A DNA stretch of 64,000 bases from NCBI RefSeq assembly GCF_903181435.1, contig NZ_CAEUHO010000001.1, positions 682,001 through 746,000 of the forward strand. Direction: 5' to 3'. A model generated the notes under the pieces. The model searched no databases. It was not told where the DNA came from and saw only the letters and a program-made list of their open reading frames with translations. Positions within the stretch are counted from its first letter, which is position 1. Every line of letters begins with the position of its first letter. Origin of the DNA: Bacteroides acidifaciens. GTDB lineage: Bacteria; Bacteroidota; Bacteroidia; Bacteroidales; Bacteroidaceae. A program made the position numbers and the translations under genes. Shown piece after piece: positions 7,770-17,300 of the stretch.

Positions 7770-9929
7770 ATGAGAATAATATCTATATTCTTAGCCTTGC
7801 TCTTCTGTCTTTCGTCCCATGCGGAAGATGGAAGTGCCCTGTGGCTCCGCTATGCGACAGGTACGAAGGCGGAAATTAGTTGCAGGAAGCAATCGCCGAC
7901 ATTAAACATTGCCGTTTCCGAATTACAGAAATATTGGAAAGGCGGTCTTCCTGTGGCTTTGGAAGTAAACGCAACAAAAGAGTTGCGTGCACTTGGAAAC
8001 GAAGGATACACCATCCGTACTTCTGCCGATGGCAAGCAAATCACCATTGCCTCTTCCGGTGAACAAGGTGTGCTTTATGGAGTTTACCACTTACTCCGTT
8101 TGCAGGCTGCGGAACAGCTTTCGGAATCGAACTCTGACTCGCCCCCGGACTCAAAATTGAGGGTACTGAATATCTCAGAAAAACCGGATTACCGGATTCG
8201 TATCCTGAACCATTGGGATAATCTGGACGGCACTATCGAACGTGGCTATGCCGGACATTCACTTTGGAAGTGGGAAGAGCTTCCTGCCGTTGTCTCTCCC
8301 CGTTACGAAGCCTACGCCCGTGCCAATGCCTCTATCGGCATCAACGCAACCGTACTGAATAATGTCAACGCGAGTCCCAAGATTCTTTCCGATGAGTATC
8401 TGCAAAAAGTAAAAGTACTGGCGGATATATTCCGTCCTTACGGCTTGAAAGTATATCTTTCCATTAATTTCTCTTCTCCGGCAGCCCTGGGCGGTTTGCC
8501 GACTTCCGACCCATTGAATAAAGAAGTCATTGCCTGGTGGAAGAAGAAAACGAAAGAAATTTATTCCCTGATTCCCGATTTCGGCGGATTCCTGGTGAAA
8601 GCGAACTCCGAAGGACAACCCGGGCCGTGTGATTACGGACGTACCCATGCCGAAGGAGCGAATATGCTTGCCGATGTGTTGAAACCTTACCACGGCATCG
8701 TCATGTGGCGTGCTTTCGTTTACTCGCCCACAGACAGCGACCGGGCTAAACAAGCCTATCTTGAATTTGAACCTTTGGACGGCAAGTTCCGCGACAATGT
8801 GATTGTGCAGATAAAGAACGGACCGATTGACTTCCAGCCCCGCGAACCGTTCAGCCCGTTATTCGGAGTCATGAAGAAAACACCCGTGATGCCGGAATTT
8901 CAGATAACACAGGAATATCTGGGATTCTCCAACCACCTCGCTTTTCTCGCTCCCATGTGGAAAGAATGTCTGGACAGCGACACTTACGTACAAGGCGCAG
9001 GCTCTACCATCGCCCGTGTGACGGACGGCTCCCTGTTTGCTCATCCGCTGACTGCCATTGCCGGAGTAACCAACATCGGCGACGACATAAATTGGTGCGG
9101 ACATCCTTTTGCGCAAGCCAACTGGTATGCCTTCGGGCGTCTTGCCTGGAAACATTCCCTTTCATCCGAAGAGATAGGCGAAGAATGGCTGAAACAAACC
9201 TTCCTTCCTATTGACGGACAACCATCCCGCAATTCCGTCAATGAAATATCTCAAAAGGAAAGACAACAACTTCACTCTCAACTCTCCCTTCTCAACTCTC
9301 AACTTCTCCAAGAGTCGAGGGAAGCAGTGGTAAATTATATGATGCCGTTAGGACTGCATCACATCTTTGCATGGGGACATCATTACGGGCCCGAGCCTTG
9401 GTGTGATATTCCCGGTGCCCGTCCCGACTGGATGCCTTCTTATTACCATAGGGCAGATGACGGCGGTATCGGATTCGACCGCAGCAGCAAAGGGAGCAAT
9501 GCGACGGCACAATATCACTCTCCTTTGTGTGAACAATTGGATAATGTAGACACCTGTCCCGAAAACCTGCTTCTTTGGTTCCACCATGTTCCTTGGAATC
9601 ATCAGATGAAGAGCGGGCGTACACTTTGGGCGGAGTTGTGCTATGCTTATGACCGTGGGGTGCAAGAAACCAGAAACTTCCAGAAGTTATGGGCGCCTAT
9701 GGAGAAATACATCGACCCAGAACGATTCCGTGACGTACAGCACCGGTTGAAGATTCAGACACGTGACGCAGTGTGGTGGAAAGATGCCTGCTTGCTCTAT
9801 TTCCAGCAATTCAGCAAGCAGCCGATACCTTATGAACTGGAACGTCCGATGCATGAATTGAAAGATATGATGGAATACAAACTGAATATCACTAATTTTG
9901 AATGTCCGTCTTACGGATTTACCCGATAG
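7770..9929 (+). CDS. GH67 alpha-glucuronidase
   Basis: A 719-residue enzyme that removes (4-O-methyl)glucuronic acid from the non-reducing end of xylo-oligosaccharides. A signal peptide is present (cleavage near SSHA, residue 18), giving a periplasmic enzyme. Conserved acids of the family align with constant spacing: Glu281 (NSEGQPGP), Asp354 (GPIDFQPREP) and Glu382 (ITQEYLG), matching the Glu/Asp/Glu set known from Cellvibrio GH67. A Ser/Leu/Gln-rich tract (about 497-515, LHSQLSLLNSQLLQ) encoded by a TCAACTCTC-like repeat looks like a lineage-specific insertion. It is the last gene of the xylan operon, 10 bp after GH43. Confidence 0.93.
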   Translation: MRIISIFLALLFCLSSHAEDGSALWLRYATGTKAEISCRKQSPTLNIAVSELQKYWKGGLPVALEVNATKELRALGNEGYTIRTSADGKQITIASSGEQGVLYGVYHLLRLQAAEQLSESNSDSPPDSKLRVLNISEKPDYRIRILNHWDNLDGTIERGYAGHSLWKWEELPAVVSPRYEAYARANASIGINATVLNNVNASPKILSDEYLQKVKVLADIFRPYGLKVYLSINFSSPAALGGLPTSDPLNKEVIAWWKKKTKEIYSLIPDFGGFLVKANSEGQPGPCDYGRTHAEGANMLADVLKPYHGIVMWRAFVYSPTDSDRAKQAYLEFEPLDGKFRDNVIVQIKNGPIDFQPREPFSPLFGVMKKTPVMPEFQITQEYLGFSNHLAFLAPMWKECLDSDTYVQGAGSTIARVTDGSLFAHPLTAIAGVTNIGDDINWCGHPFAQANWYAFGRLAWKHSLSSEEIGEEWLKQTFLPIDGQPSRNSVNEISQKERQQLHSQLSLLNSQLLQESREAVVNYMMPLGLHHIFAWGHHYGPEPWCDIPGARPDWMPSYYHRADDGGIGFDRSSKGSNATAQYHSPLCEQLDNVDTCPENLLLWFHHVPWNHQMKSGRTLWAELCYAYDRGVQETRNFQKLWAPMEKYIDPERFRDVQHRLKIQTRDAVWWKDACLLYFQQFSKQPIPYELERPMHELKDMMEYKLNITNFECPSYGFTR

Positions 9930-9935
9930 AATGAT

Positions 9936-9943
9936 TATATTTG
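9936..9943 (+). promoter_or_regulatory. Bacteroides -7 element (TATATTTG)
   Basis: TATATTTG matches TAnnTTTG and lies 46 bp upstream of the VOC gene start, right after the GH67 stop. The -33 element is not obvious. Confidence 0.45.
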
Positions 9944-9989
9944 CATCTTGATTATAAGAAACAAATAACAAACCATTAATCAGTAAACA

Positions 9990-10433
9990 ATGAAATTCAG
10001 CAACGTAAGATTATTAGTGAAAGACTTCGCCAAATGCTTCAAATTCTACACCGAACAACTCGGACTGGAACCTGCTTGGGGAGATGAAAATAGCGGATAT
10101 GCCAGTTTTAAAGTAGCCGACGGAATAGAAGGCTTCGCCCTTTTTGTATCCGATTGGATGGCGTCTTCGGTAGGCAATGCAGATAAGCAGCAACCCGTTG
10201 CAATGCGTGAAAAATTAATGGTTTCATTCTATGTAGATAACGTAGACGAAACCTTTGCCGCCCTAAAAGCCAAAGGCGTGACGTTTATCAGTGAACCTAC
10301 GGATATGCCCGATTGGGGGATGCGTACCTTGTATCTGCGCGACCCCGAAGAAAATCTTATAGAACTCTTTACCCCTCTGTCGCCGGAGAAATTTAGCCAG
10401 GAGCTTCTTGAAGAAGATAAGAAATTTCAATAA
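9990..10433 (+). CDS. VOC-superfamily (glyoxalase/bleomycin-resistance fold) protein
   Basis: A 147-residue soluble protein with the vicinal-oxygen-chelate pattern: an N-terminal VRLLVKDFAKCFKFYTEQLG opening typical of the fold, then a second half ending in DWGMRTLYLRDPEENLIELF with the C-terminal metal-site Glu (about 127). Members include dioxygenases, glyoxalase I and antibiotic-binding proteins, and sequence alone does not decide among them. It has its own -7 element and is probably transcribed alone. There is no signal peptide, so it is cytoplasmic. Confidence 0.8.
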   Translation: MKFSNVRLLVKDFAKCFKFYTEQLGLEPAWGDENSGYASFKVADGIEGFALFVSDWMASSVGNADKQQPVAMREKLMVSFYVDNVDETFAALKAKGVTFISEPTDMPDWGMRTLYLRDPEENLIELFTPLSPEKFSQELLEEDKKFQ

Positions 10434-10513
10434 GGGATATTGCTAAAAAGGAACTTTTAATACGGTTTTCCTGTAAATAGACAAGAAAAGTGCTTATTCT
10501 GTGATAAAATTGT

Positions 10514-10521
10514 TACCTTTG
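10514..10521 (+). promoter_or_regulatory. Bacteroides -7 element (TACCTTTG)
   Basis: TACCTTTG matches TAnnTTTG and sits 29 bp upstream of the ATG of the double ATPase gene. Confidence 0.5.
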
Positions 10522-10550
10522 CGGTCAAAAATAAAACAGAATATAAGAAT

Positions 10551-12017
10551 ATGATCCAAAATACATTCTGCATGGCGGGGGGCGTAGCACGCAACCCGCT
10601 TGTGCGTTTAGCCAAACCTATCACGACAACTATCGGAGCGAACGAACATATAGCCATTGTAGGTCCCAATGGGGGTGGCAAGAGCCTTTTTGTAGATACA
10701 TTAATCGGAAAATATCCGCTACGTGAAGGAACACTCCGGTATGACTTTTCCCCTTCCGCTACTCAAACTGTTTATGATAATGTGAAATATATCGCGTTCC
10801 GTGATACTTATGGAGCGGCAGATACCAATTATTACTACCAACAGCGTTGGAATGCGCACGACCAGGATGAAACGCCGGACGTCCGCGAAATGTTGGGAGA
10901 GATTAAAGACGAACAACTGAAAAATGAACTGTTCGAGCTCTTCTGCATCGAACCTCTTCTTGATAAAAAGATAATCCTTCTTTCAAGTGGTGAACTGCGT
11001 AAATTCCAGCTCACAAAGACACTGTTGACAGCCCCCCGCGTTCTGATAATGGATAATCCGTTTATCGGACTGGATGCGCCTACCCGCGAATTGTTATTCT
11101 CTTTGCTTGAACGTCTGACAAAAATGTCGTCCGTCCAGATTATTCTGGTGCTTTCCATGATGGATGATATACCTTCCTTTATCACTCACGTTATCCCTGT
11201 TGATAAAATGGAAGTGTTTTCCAAGATGGAACGCGAAGCCTACTTGACTGCTTTCCGCAACAGAGACGCAACTACTTCTTTCGATGAATTGCAGAAACGG
11301 ATTATTGATTTGCCTTATGACGTCAACAACTATGACTCGGACGAAGTGGTGAAACTGAATAAGGTAAGTATCCGCTATGGCGACCGCACTATTCTGAACG
11401 AACTGGACTGGACAGTGCATCGTGGGGAGAAATGGGCGTTGAGCGGGGAGAATGGTGCAGGAAAGTCTACATTATTGAGTTTGGTTTGTGCGGATAATCC
11501 ACAATCATACGCTTGCGACATCAGCCTTTTCGGACGCAAACGGGGAACTGGAGAAAGTATTTGGGAAATCAAGAAACACATCGGATATGTAAGTCCCGAG
11601 ATGCATCGTGCTTATCTCAAAAACTTGCCGGCTATTGAAATCGTAGCCAGCGGACTGCACGACAGTATCGGACTGTACAAACGCCCCCAACCGGAGCAGA
11701 TGGCTGTATGTGAGTGGTGGATGGATATATTCGGCATTGCCGACTTGAAAGACAAACCTTTCTTGCAGCTTTCCAGTGGGGAGCAACGTCTGGCTCTGTT
11801 GGCACGTGCTTTCGTCAAAGATCCTGAATTACTGATTTTGGACGAACCGCTTCATGGATTGGATACTTACAATCGTCGTCGGGTCAAAAAGGTGATCGAA
11901 GCCTTCTGTAAACGTAAAGATAAGACGATGATTACGGTAACACATTATGAATCAGAACTTCCGGATACGATTACAAACCGCATCTTCTTGAAAAGAAATG
12001 ATACGTTAATATATTAG
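10551..12017 (+). CDS. ModF-like tandem ABC ATPase
   Basis: A 488-residue soluble protein with two ABC ATPase domains and no membrane segment. Domain 1 (about 1-225) has Walker A GPNGGGKS, signature LSSGELRKF and Walker B VLIMDNPFIGLD, with Asn where the catalytic Glu normally sits. Domain 2 (about 265-488) has GENGAGKS, LSSGEQRLALLARA and LLILDEPLHGLD, with the usual Glu. This fits the ModF/PhrA group, whose cellular role is poorly defined and which usually stands apart from transporter genes. No molybdate permease genes are nearby. It ends at a strong terminator. Confidence 0.85.
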   Translation: MIQNTFCMAGGVARNPLVRLAKPITTTIGANEHIAIVGPNGGGKSLFVDTLIGKYPLREGTLRYDFSPSATQTVYDNVKYIAFRDTYGAADTNYYYQQRWNAHDQDETPDVREMLGEIKDEQLKNELFELFCIEPLLDKKIILLSSGELRKFQLTKTLLTAPRVLIMDNPFIGLDAPTRELLFSLLERLTKMSSVQIILVLSMMDDIPSFITHVIPVDKMEVFSKMEREAYLTAFRNRDATTSFDELQKRIIDLPYDVNNYDSDEVVKLNKVSIRYGDRTILNELDWTVHRGEKWALSGENGAGKSTLLSLVCADNPQSYACDISLFGRKRGTGESIWEIKKHIGYVSPEMHRAYLKNLPAIEIVASGLHDSIGLYKRPQPEQMAVCEWWMDIFGIADLKDKPFLQLSSGEQRLALLARAFVKDPELLILDEPLHGLDTYNRRRVKKVIEAFCKRKDKTMITVTHYESELPDTITNRIFLKRNDTLIY

Positions 12018-12040
12018 AATATGATTTCTAATATTTTTTA
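12011..12040 (+). terminator. Terminator overlapping the end of the ModF-like gene
   Basis: The stem ATATTAGAA / TTCTAATAT (12011-12019 and 12026-12034) is followed by six T. The left arm overlaps the stop codon region. Confidence 0.75.
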
Positions 12041-12070
12041 ATGAATTGATTGCTTTTTGTGTTATTTGGC

Positions 12071-12078
12071 TATCTTTG
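12071..12078 (+). promoter_or_regulatory. Bacteroides -7 element (TATCTTTG), sigma factor gene
   Basis: TATCTTTG matches TAnnTTTG and lies 34 bp before the ECF sigma factor ATG. A TTG at 12046-12048 is a weak -33 candidate with a 22-bp spacer. Confidence 0.55.
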
Positions 12079-12112
12079 TGCTTAATTAAATGCAAAAAGT
12101 AACCACAAAGAT

Positions 12113-12628
12113 ATGAATAGTAGCCAAAATGCCATAGCTGTATTGTATAGGAAATATTGGCAAAAGCTCTATATTCATGCATATAATCTGCTGAATGACG
12201 GAGAAAGCGCAAAGGATGTATTGAGTGATGTGTTTTGCTCAGTACTTGAAAACAGCGAGCAGTTTGAAGGGAAGACTGATTTGCTGCCTTTATTCTATGT
12301 TATGGTGAAAAACCGTTGCATTGACCACATACGTCATCAGAATGTAGTGAACCGGAATGCGGAAAGATACTTGGAAGAACTTTATAGCGGTTGGACTGCC
12401 AAAGAGTATCGGGACTACGAAGATAAAATAGACCGGATGCAGGAGAGTATCCGCCAGATGGCGCCGCAAATGCGCATAGTAGTGGAAGAGTTTTTTCTGA
12501 ATGAAAAGAAATGTGCGGAAATTAGTGAAATATTAAATATCAGTGATAATACAGTCAGAACCCATATTGCCCGGGCTTTAAAAATACTCCGTAAACGATT
12601 GAGTGTCTTTTTACTTATTACAGTTTAA
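12113..12628 (+). CDS. ECF-type RNA polymerase sigma-70 factor
   Basis: A 171-residue sigma factor with region 2 (about 8-75, including the VKNRCIDHIRHQN DNA-melting segment) and region 4 (about 110-165, helix-turn-helix CAEISEILNISDNTVRTHIARALK). It belongs to the Bacteroidetes FecI-like ECF group that works with FecR anti-sigma factors and STN-domain SusC transducers. The matching FecR, SusC, SusD and protease genes follow, but the usual close spacing to fecR is broken by about 620 bp that hold an inverted-repeat element. It likely drives the downstream genes when SusC senses its ligand. Confidence 0.9.
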   Translation: MNSSQNAIAVLYRKYWQKLYIHAYNLLNDGESAKDVLSDVFCSVLENSEQFEGKTDLLPLFYVMVKNRCIDHIRHQNVVNRNAERYLEELYSGWTAKEYRDYEDKIDRMQESIRQMAPQMRIVVEEFFLNEKKCAEISEILNISDNTVRTHIARALKILRKRLSVFLLITV

Positions 12629-12650
12629 TGTTGAATCCTGCTCTTCACTT

Positions 12651-13095
12651 GTTTCACACTTTAGCTGAACAACTATAAATCAGATATTTATGGTGAATGG
12701 AAGTAGGAAAAACAAAGTAAATAACCCTTCACACCCTTCACGCACTTATATGGATTTGTTGGGCATATATGTCTGACGTGTTGGATCTATATGTCTAGCA
12801 TATTGGATCTATATGTCCAATACGCACGGCATATATCTCCTGTAAACAAGGTATTAATGCCTGATAATTCAAGAGTTAATACCTTATAGCTCAAGAGTTA
12901 ATACTTGATAACTCAAAAGTTAATACCCAACGGGTCATTTGCTATAAGCTAATTTATTTTTGCTTATAGCATATTTACTTTAGCTCATAGCATATGAAAA
13001 AAGAGGTGAAGGATGTGAAGGGTTGTTTGCTTTGTTTTTCTGCTTCCCTTCACCATAAATGTCTGATTTATAGTTGTTCATCTCAATGGTGAAAC
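12651..13095. repeat. 445-bp inverted-repeat element with internal 21-23-bp tandem arrays
   Basis: Left arm 12651-12741 and right arm 13006-13095 are reverse complements over about 90 bp with roughly ten differences. Several of these are C/T changes that keep G-U pairing in RNA. The 260 bp between them contain only short-period repeats and no credible gene. The element lies alone between the ECF sigma gene and its fecR partner, so it may be a mobile (MITE-like) insertion, a structured RNA or a regulatory array. I see no clear target-site duplication and no transposase. Confidence 0.85.
12759..13003. repeat. Three consecutive tandem arrays, unit 21-23 bp
   Basis: Array A: 22-bp units at 12759, 12781 and 12803 sharing TTGG-N3-TATATGTC, with a degenerate fourth at 12825. 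Array B: units at 12848, 12871, 12893 and 12915 sharing AAGAGTTAATAC or a close variant. Array C: 21-bp units at 12941, 12962 and 12983 sharing GCT-TATAGC-like cores. Each unit has a constant front half and a variable tail. The near-constant period of two DNA helical turns runs through all three families. Confidence 0.85.
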
Positions 13096-13249
13096 CTGTG
13101 AACCGTTGGAATAGTGCATTTGTGTGTTATCGTCATTGGTATACAGGCTTCATCTTTTGTTCTTCTGAATTTCCATCAAGAAAAAAAATCTCTCATAGGT
13201 GTCATTAATTTCGGTTGGCTCTACGTATTAAGATAAACAGTTGATTATT

Positions 13250-14317
13250 ATGATGGAAAATCCAGACCAGAATTCAGATTATGCATTGCGTGCGATACAG
13301 GAACCGCGACTAAGGGAGACGGAAGAGTTCAACCAGTGGATTAGCGTACCTGAAAACAAGGAACTATTTCTCGACCTGATGGCTTGCAAGGAAGCTGTGA
13401 TGCGTGAAAGCTTGGATAGGAGACGCAAGGCAAAAATGAAAACACGTATTTGGGTAGCGGCTTCTGCTGTGGCTGCCGTTTTGGTTTTGGCCTTTCTTAT
13501 ACCTTCTTTATTTCCTTCTTTCTTTATAAAAGAAGAGGAACCGGTGCGGTTCTTTGCCGCAACTGTCAGTGGAGAACATGTGATGCTGCAAATGGACGGC
13601 CATCATGAACAACAACTGTTGGAAGACAGTGTGATGGACATCAAAGAATGGAAAACATTGACGCCGGATACCACCTGCTGCCAAACGTTGACTACACCAC
13701 GTGGAAAAAGTTTCCTATTGGTACTGTCCGACGGGACTAAAGTGTGGATAAATGCTGAAAGTAGCCTGCGCTATCCTGTCGCATTCAACGGGAAGGAACG
13801 ACGGGTAGAGTTGAAAGGTGAAGCCTGCTTTGAAGTGGCAAAGGATGAAAAATGTCCCTTTATCGTAAGTGCGGACGGCATGGATACCCATGTACTGGGT
13901 ACTAAATTCAATGTACGTTCATACGCAACAGAAGACCGCCACGTGACATTGGTGCAGGGAAAAGTGCAAGTGACCAACACGAACAGCCTTACGTCCGTAG
14001 TGCTTCAACCCGGACAGGACTTGACTTATACGGAAACCGGAGAAGAGAAAATATCGCGTGTCAACATAGCTACCTATACGGCATGGACAGAAGGAATGTT
14101 CTATTTTGAAGATTCGTCACTGGAAGAAATTATGAGTTCTCTGGGCAGATGGTACAACGTGAACGTTGACTTTGAACGGGTGGAACTATACAATATCCGC
14201 CTGAACTTTTGGGCGAACCGCAACGCTCATTTGGACGAGGCGGTGGAACTTCTGAATAAACTGGAAAAAGTACGTGTAGAATATCAGGACGGGACTATTA
14301 CAATTAAACATATATAA
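13250..14317 (+). CDS. FecR-family anti-sigma factor
   Basis: A 355-residue membrane anti-sigma factor. I use the ATG at 13250; an in-frame TTG at 13241 and an ATG at 13253 are alternatives. The N-terminal cytoplasmic part (1-65, with EFNQWISVPENKELF) would bind the sigma factor. One membrane span lies at about 67-88. The periplasmic FecR domain (about 145-245) includes TPRGKSFLLVLSDGTKVWIN and VLGTKFNVRSY, and a C-terminal DUF4974-type domain (about 285-355) contacts the STN domain of the partner SusC. It is 19 bp ahead of that susC gene. Confidence 0.9.
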   Translation: MMENPDQNSDYALRAIQEPRLRETEEFNQWISVPENKELFLDLMACKEAVMRESLDRRRKAKMKTRIWVAASAVAAVLVLAFLIPSLFPSFFIKEEEPVRFFAATVSGEHVMLQMDGHHEQQLLEDSVMDIKEWKTLTPDTTCCQTLTTPRGKSFLLVLSDGTKVWINAESSLRYPVAFNGKERRVELKGEACFEVAKDEKCPFIVSADGMDTHVLGTKFNVRSYATEDRHVTLVQGKVQVTNTNSLTSVVLQPGQDLTYTETGEEKISRVNIATYTAWTEGMFYFEDSSLEEIMSSLGRWYNVNVDFERVELYNIRLNFWANRNAHLDEAVELLNKLEKVRVEYQDGTITIKHI

Positions 14318-14336
14318 CTTTACAAATACAACTCTT

Positions 14337-17300
14337 ATGAAAAAGCAACAAATTACATTGTCTCGCAAAAAGGCAATGAGAAAGGTCGTATGGATGAAAG
14401 CCGCCTTCTTATTGCTGATGTTTGTAATTGCCCTGCATGGACGGGCACAAAATACGGACAGCAAATTGATTTCTTTGGAACTAAAGGAAGCGCCATTGGG
14501 AGAGGCTTTGAAGCAGTTTAGCAATGTGTCCGGTTATAAGGTGAATTTTCCTAGTGAAGATGTCGGAGCGTACCGGGTAAGCGTAAGCATACATCAGTTG
14601 GCACCTTTGGCGGCACTCCAGAAAATACTGGAAGGGAAACCTTTTGAATATGAGGTGAAACAACATTTTATCACTGTCCGTAAAGCGAAGCCTGCATCGA
14701 CTACTCGTAAAGTCAGGAACATCGAAGGGCAGGTAGTGGATGAAAAAGGGGATCCGCTGCCGGGTGCGAATATCCGGGGAATCGACAGCCCGTTTGGAGC
14801 TATTTCCGATATCAAAGGAAATTTCACTTGTAAAGTGATGGAGGAAACCCACACACTGGAAGTTTCTTTTGTCGGTATGCAAACTGAAAAGGTATCTATT
14901 AAAGGGCGTACTCATGTCAATGTGATTATGCATGAAGATAAACAGCAATTGGGAGATGTTGTAGTGACGGGTTATCAGCGCATTAGCCGTGAACGTTCTA
15001 CTGCCTCTTTCGGCTTTATAGATTCCGAACAACTGACAAGGCAGATGCATACTGACCTGGCGTCATCTCTGGAAGGACAAATAGCCGGCCTGCGTATGGA
15101 TATCAATCCGAATAACGGGGATATGAGCCCTATCCTTCGCGGTAGAGGTACGTTCTCGAATGATGTAGGCTCACATCCGCTAATCGTAGTGGATGATATG
15201 CCGACTGACTTGACCCTGAGTGAGATAAATCCCTATAATGTAGAGAGTATTACTGTCTTGAAGGATGCGGCGGCAGCCAGTATTTATGGTGCTTTGGCTG
15301 CAAACGGCATTATTGTGGTAGTTACCAAACAGGCTAAAGAAGAGGGTGCGCATGTGAATATCAATGCTGATTGGTTCATCACCAGCAAACCGAATTTCAA
15401 TAGTTTGAACCTGGCTTCTACAAGCGACATTATTGATTATCAAACAGCTGTGTTTGATGCGAATGTAGCCGAATCAGGCAGTGCGTCCGGTTTTTTGTCC
15501 AGCTATAAGGCAGGCTACTATAATCCGTTGTTCCAACTTTATCTGGATCGGGAGAATGGTACACTAAGTAATAATGAAGTCGAAGCTACATTGAATCAGT
15601 GGCGTAATAATGACTATTATAAAGAATATCGTGACAATGCTTGGCGCACGGCTGTAACTCAGCGTTATAATGTGTCCGTATCGCAGAAAGTCGGAAAAAA
15701 CAATCACTTCCTTTCGTTCAATTATGAAAATGACAAGGGGCGTACGATAAATGATAAAAGGAATAAATTCTCCTTGTATTATAAGTCGAACTATGCCATA
15801 ACCAGTTGGTTGAATGTGAATGCCGGGGTGGACGCCCGTCTGGGAAGTAGCGATACACCGAATACCCTGTTTACCAGTTACACTATGCAACAACGTTATG
15901 AAAGAATAATGGATGCCGATGGTAACCGTTATAATTCTCCTTATGTGAATGTAAGCGGATATTCGGGTGGAGCTTACAATGGCAGTGTCGTGAGCAAGGC
16001 GGAAGGTGTTTCACCTTATAAAACATTTGGTTTCAATGTGCTTGACGCATTGGGTGAAGGCGGTACCAAATCACGCAATGTCAGTATCCGCCCGTTTGTC
16101 AGTTTGCAGGCACGATTCCTGAAGATGTTTAAATATAACTTCATGTATCAGTATGAATGGAATCATAGCAAGAGTGAAGTGTTTGATGCGGAGGACTCCT
16201 ATTTGATGCGTATGACGTACAATTCTATGATTGATACGAATGGAAATTTGGCAATGCCGAAAGGCGGACGGTTCTTTCAAAATGAGTTGAGCAGTAACCG
16301 TTATACTGTACGTAATCAGATAGACTTTGACAAAAGTTGGAAGAACCATGCAGTAACCGCCATTGCCGGACTTGAATTTAGGGAAAATAAGATTCCGAAA
16401 CCTACCCGGCAATTAATGTATGGATACGATCCTCAGACACTGACTTCTGACATTATAGATTGGCAGGCATACCGTGACGGTGTAGGAACCAGTGCACTTT
16501 CCGGCAATACGATTACTTTGAGTGGCCTGTCGCCTACGTTGCAAGAATCACGCCATCGTTATGCATCTTTTTATGCCAATGCAAGCTATTCTTATCTGTC
16601 CCGTTATAATGTATCCGGAAGTATCCGCTGGGATCAGGCGGACTTGTTCGGACTTGATATCCGTAACCAGCGTCATCCCCTGTGGTCTGTCGGTGCGTCC
16701 TGGATTATGTCGGAAGAGTCATTTATGAAAGATATTGTTTGGCTCGACTTCCTGAAAGCACGTATGACCTATGGTATCAACGGTAATGTGGATCAGAGTT
16801 CGACTACCTATTTTGTAGTAAAGCAGAAGACCCAGAGCAATCCGATCAAGACGACATACCTGACTTATGATGATGATGATCTTCCGAACCCGAAACTCCG
16901 TTGGGAGAAAACAGCCACTTATAATGTGGGACTGGATTTCCGTCTTTTCAATAATTTAGTCAATGGTAGCTTGGAGTATTACAACCGCCACTCATCTGAT
17001 TTGCTTGTACGCCGCTACATGGATCCTACATTGGGAGCTAAATCACGTGTAGTGAACAACGGTGAGATGCGTAACCGGGGTATCGAATTTTCTCTTACTG
17101 CCAATCTCATCAGGAAGAAGGACTGGAACTTTGCCGTTGATTTCAACTTTGCCCATAACAAGAACAAGATGTTAAAGGTGGATCATAGTGATTCGGACAC
17201 TTCGACAAGTTTCATTATGAGCCCGCAGAACTACTTTATGGAAGGAACCAGTTATAATACGCTTTGGGCTTACCGTATCGACCGCATTGAAAATGGATAT

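Noticed and set aside
12651..13095. CRISPR array
   Set aside because: The repeats are 12-15-bp cores with 7-10-bp tails, not 25-40-bp repeats with similar-length spacers. There are three different families, and no cas gene is in the window.
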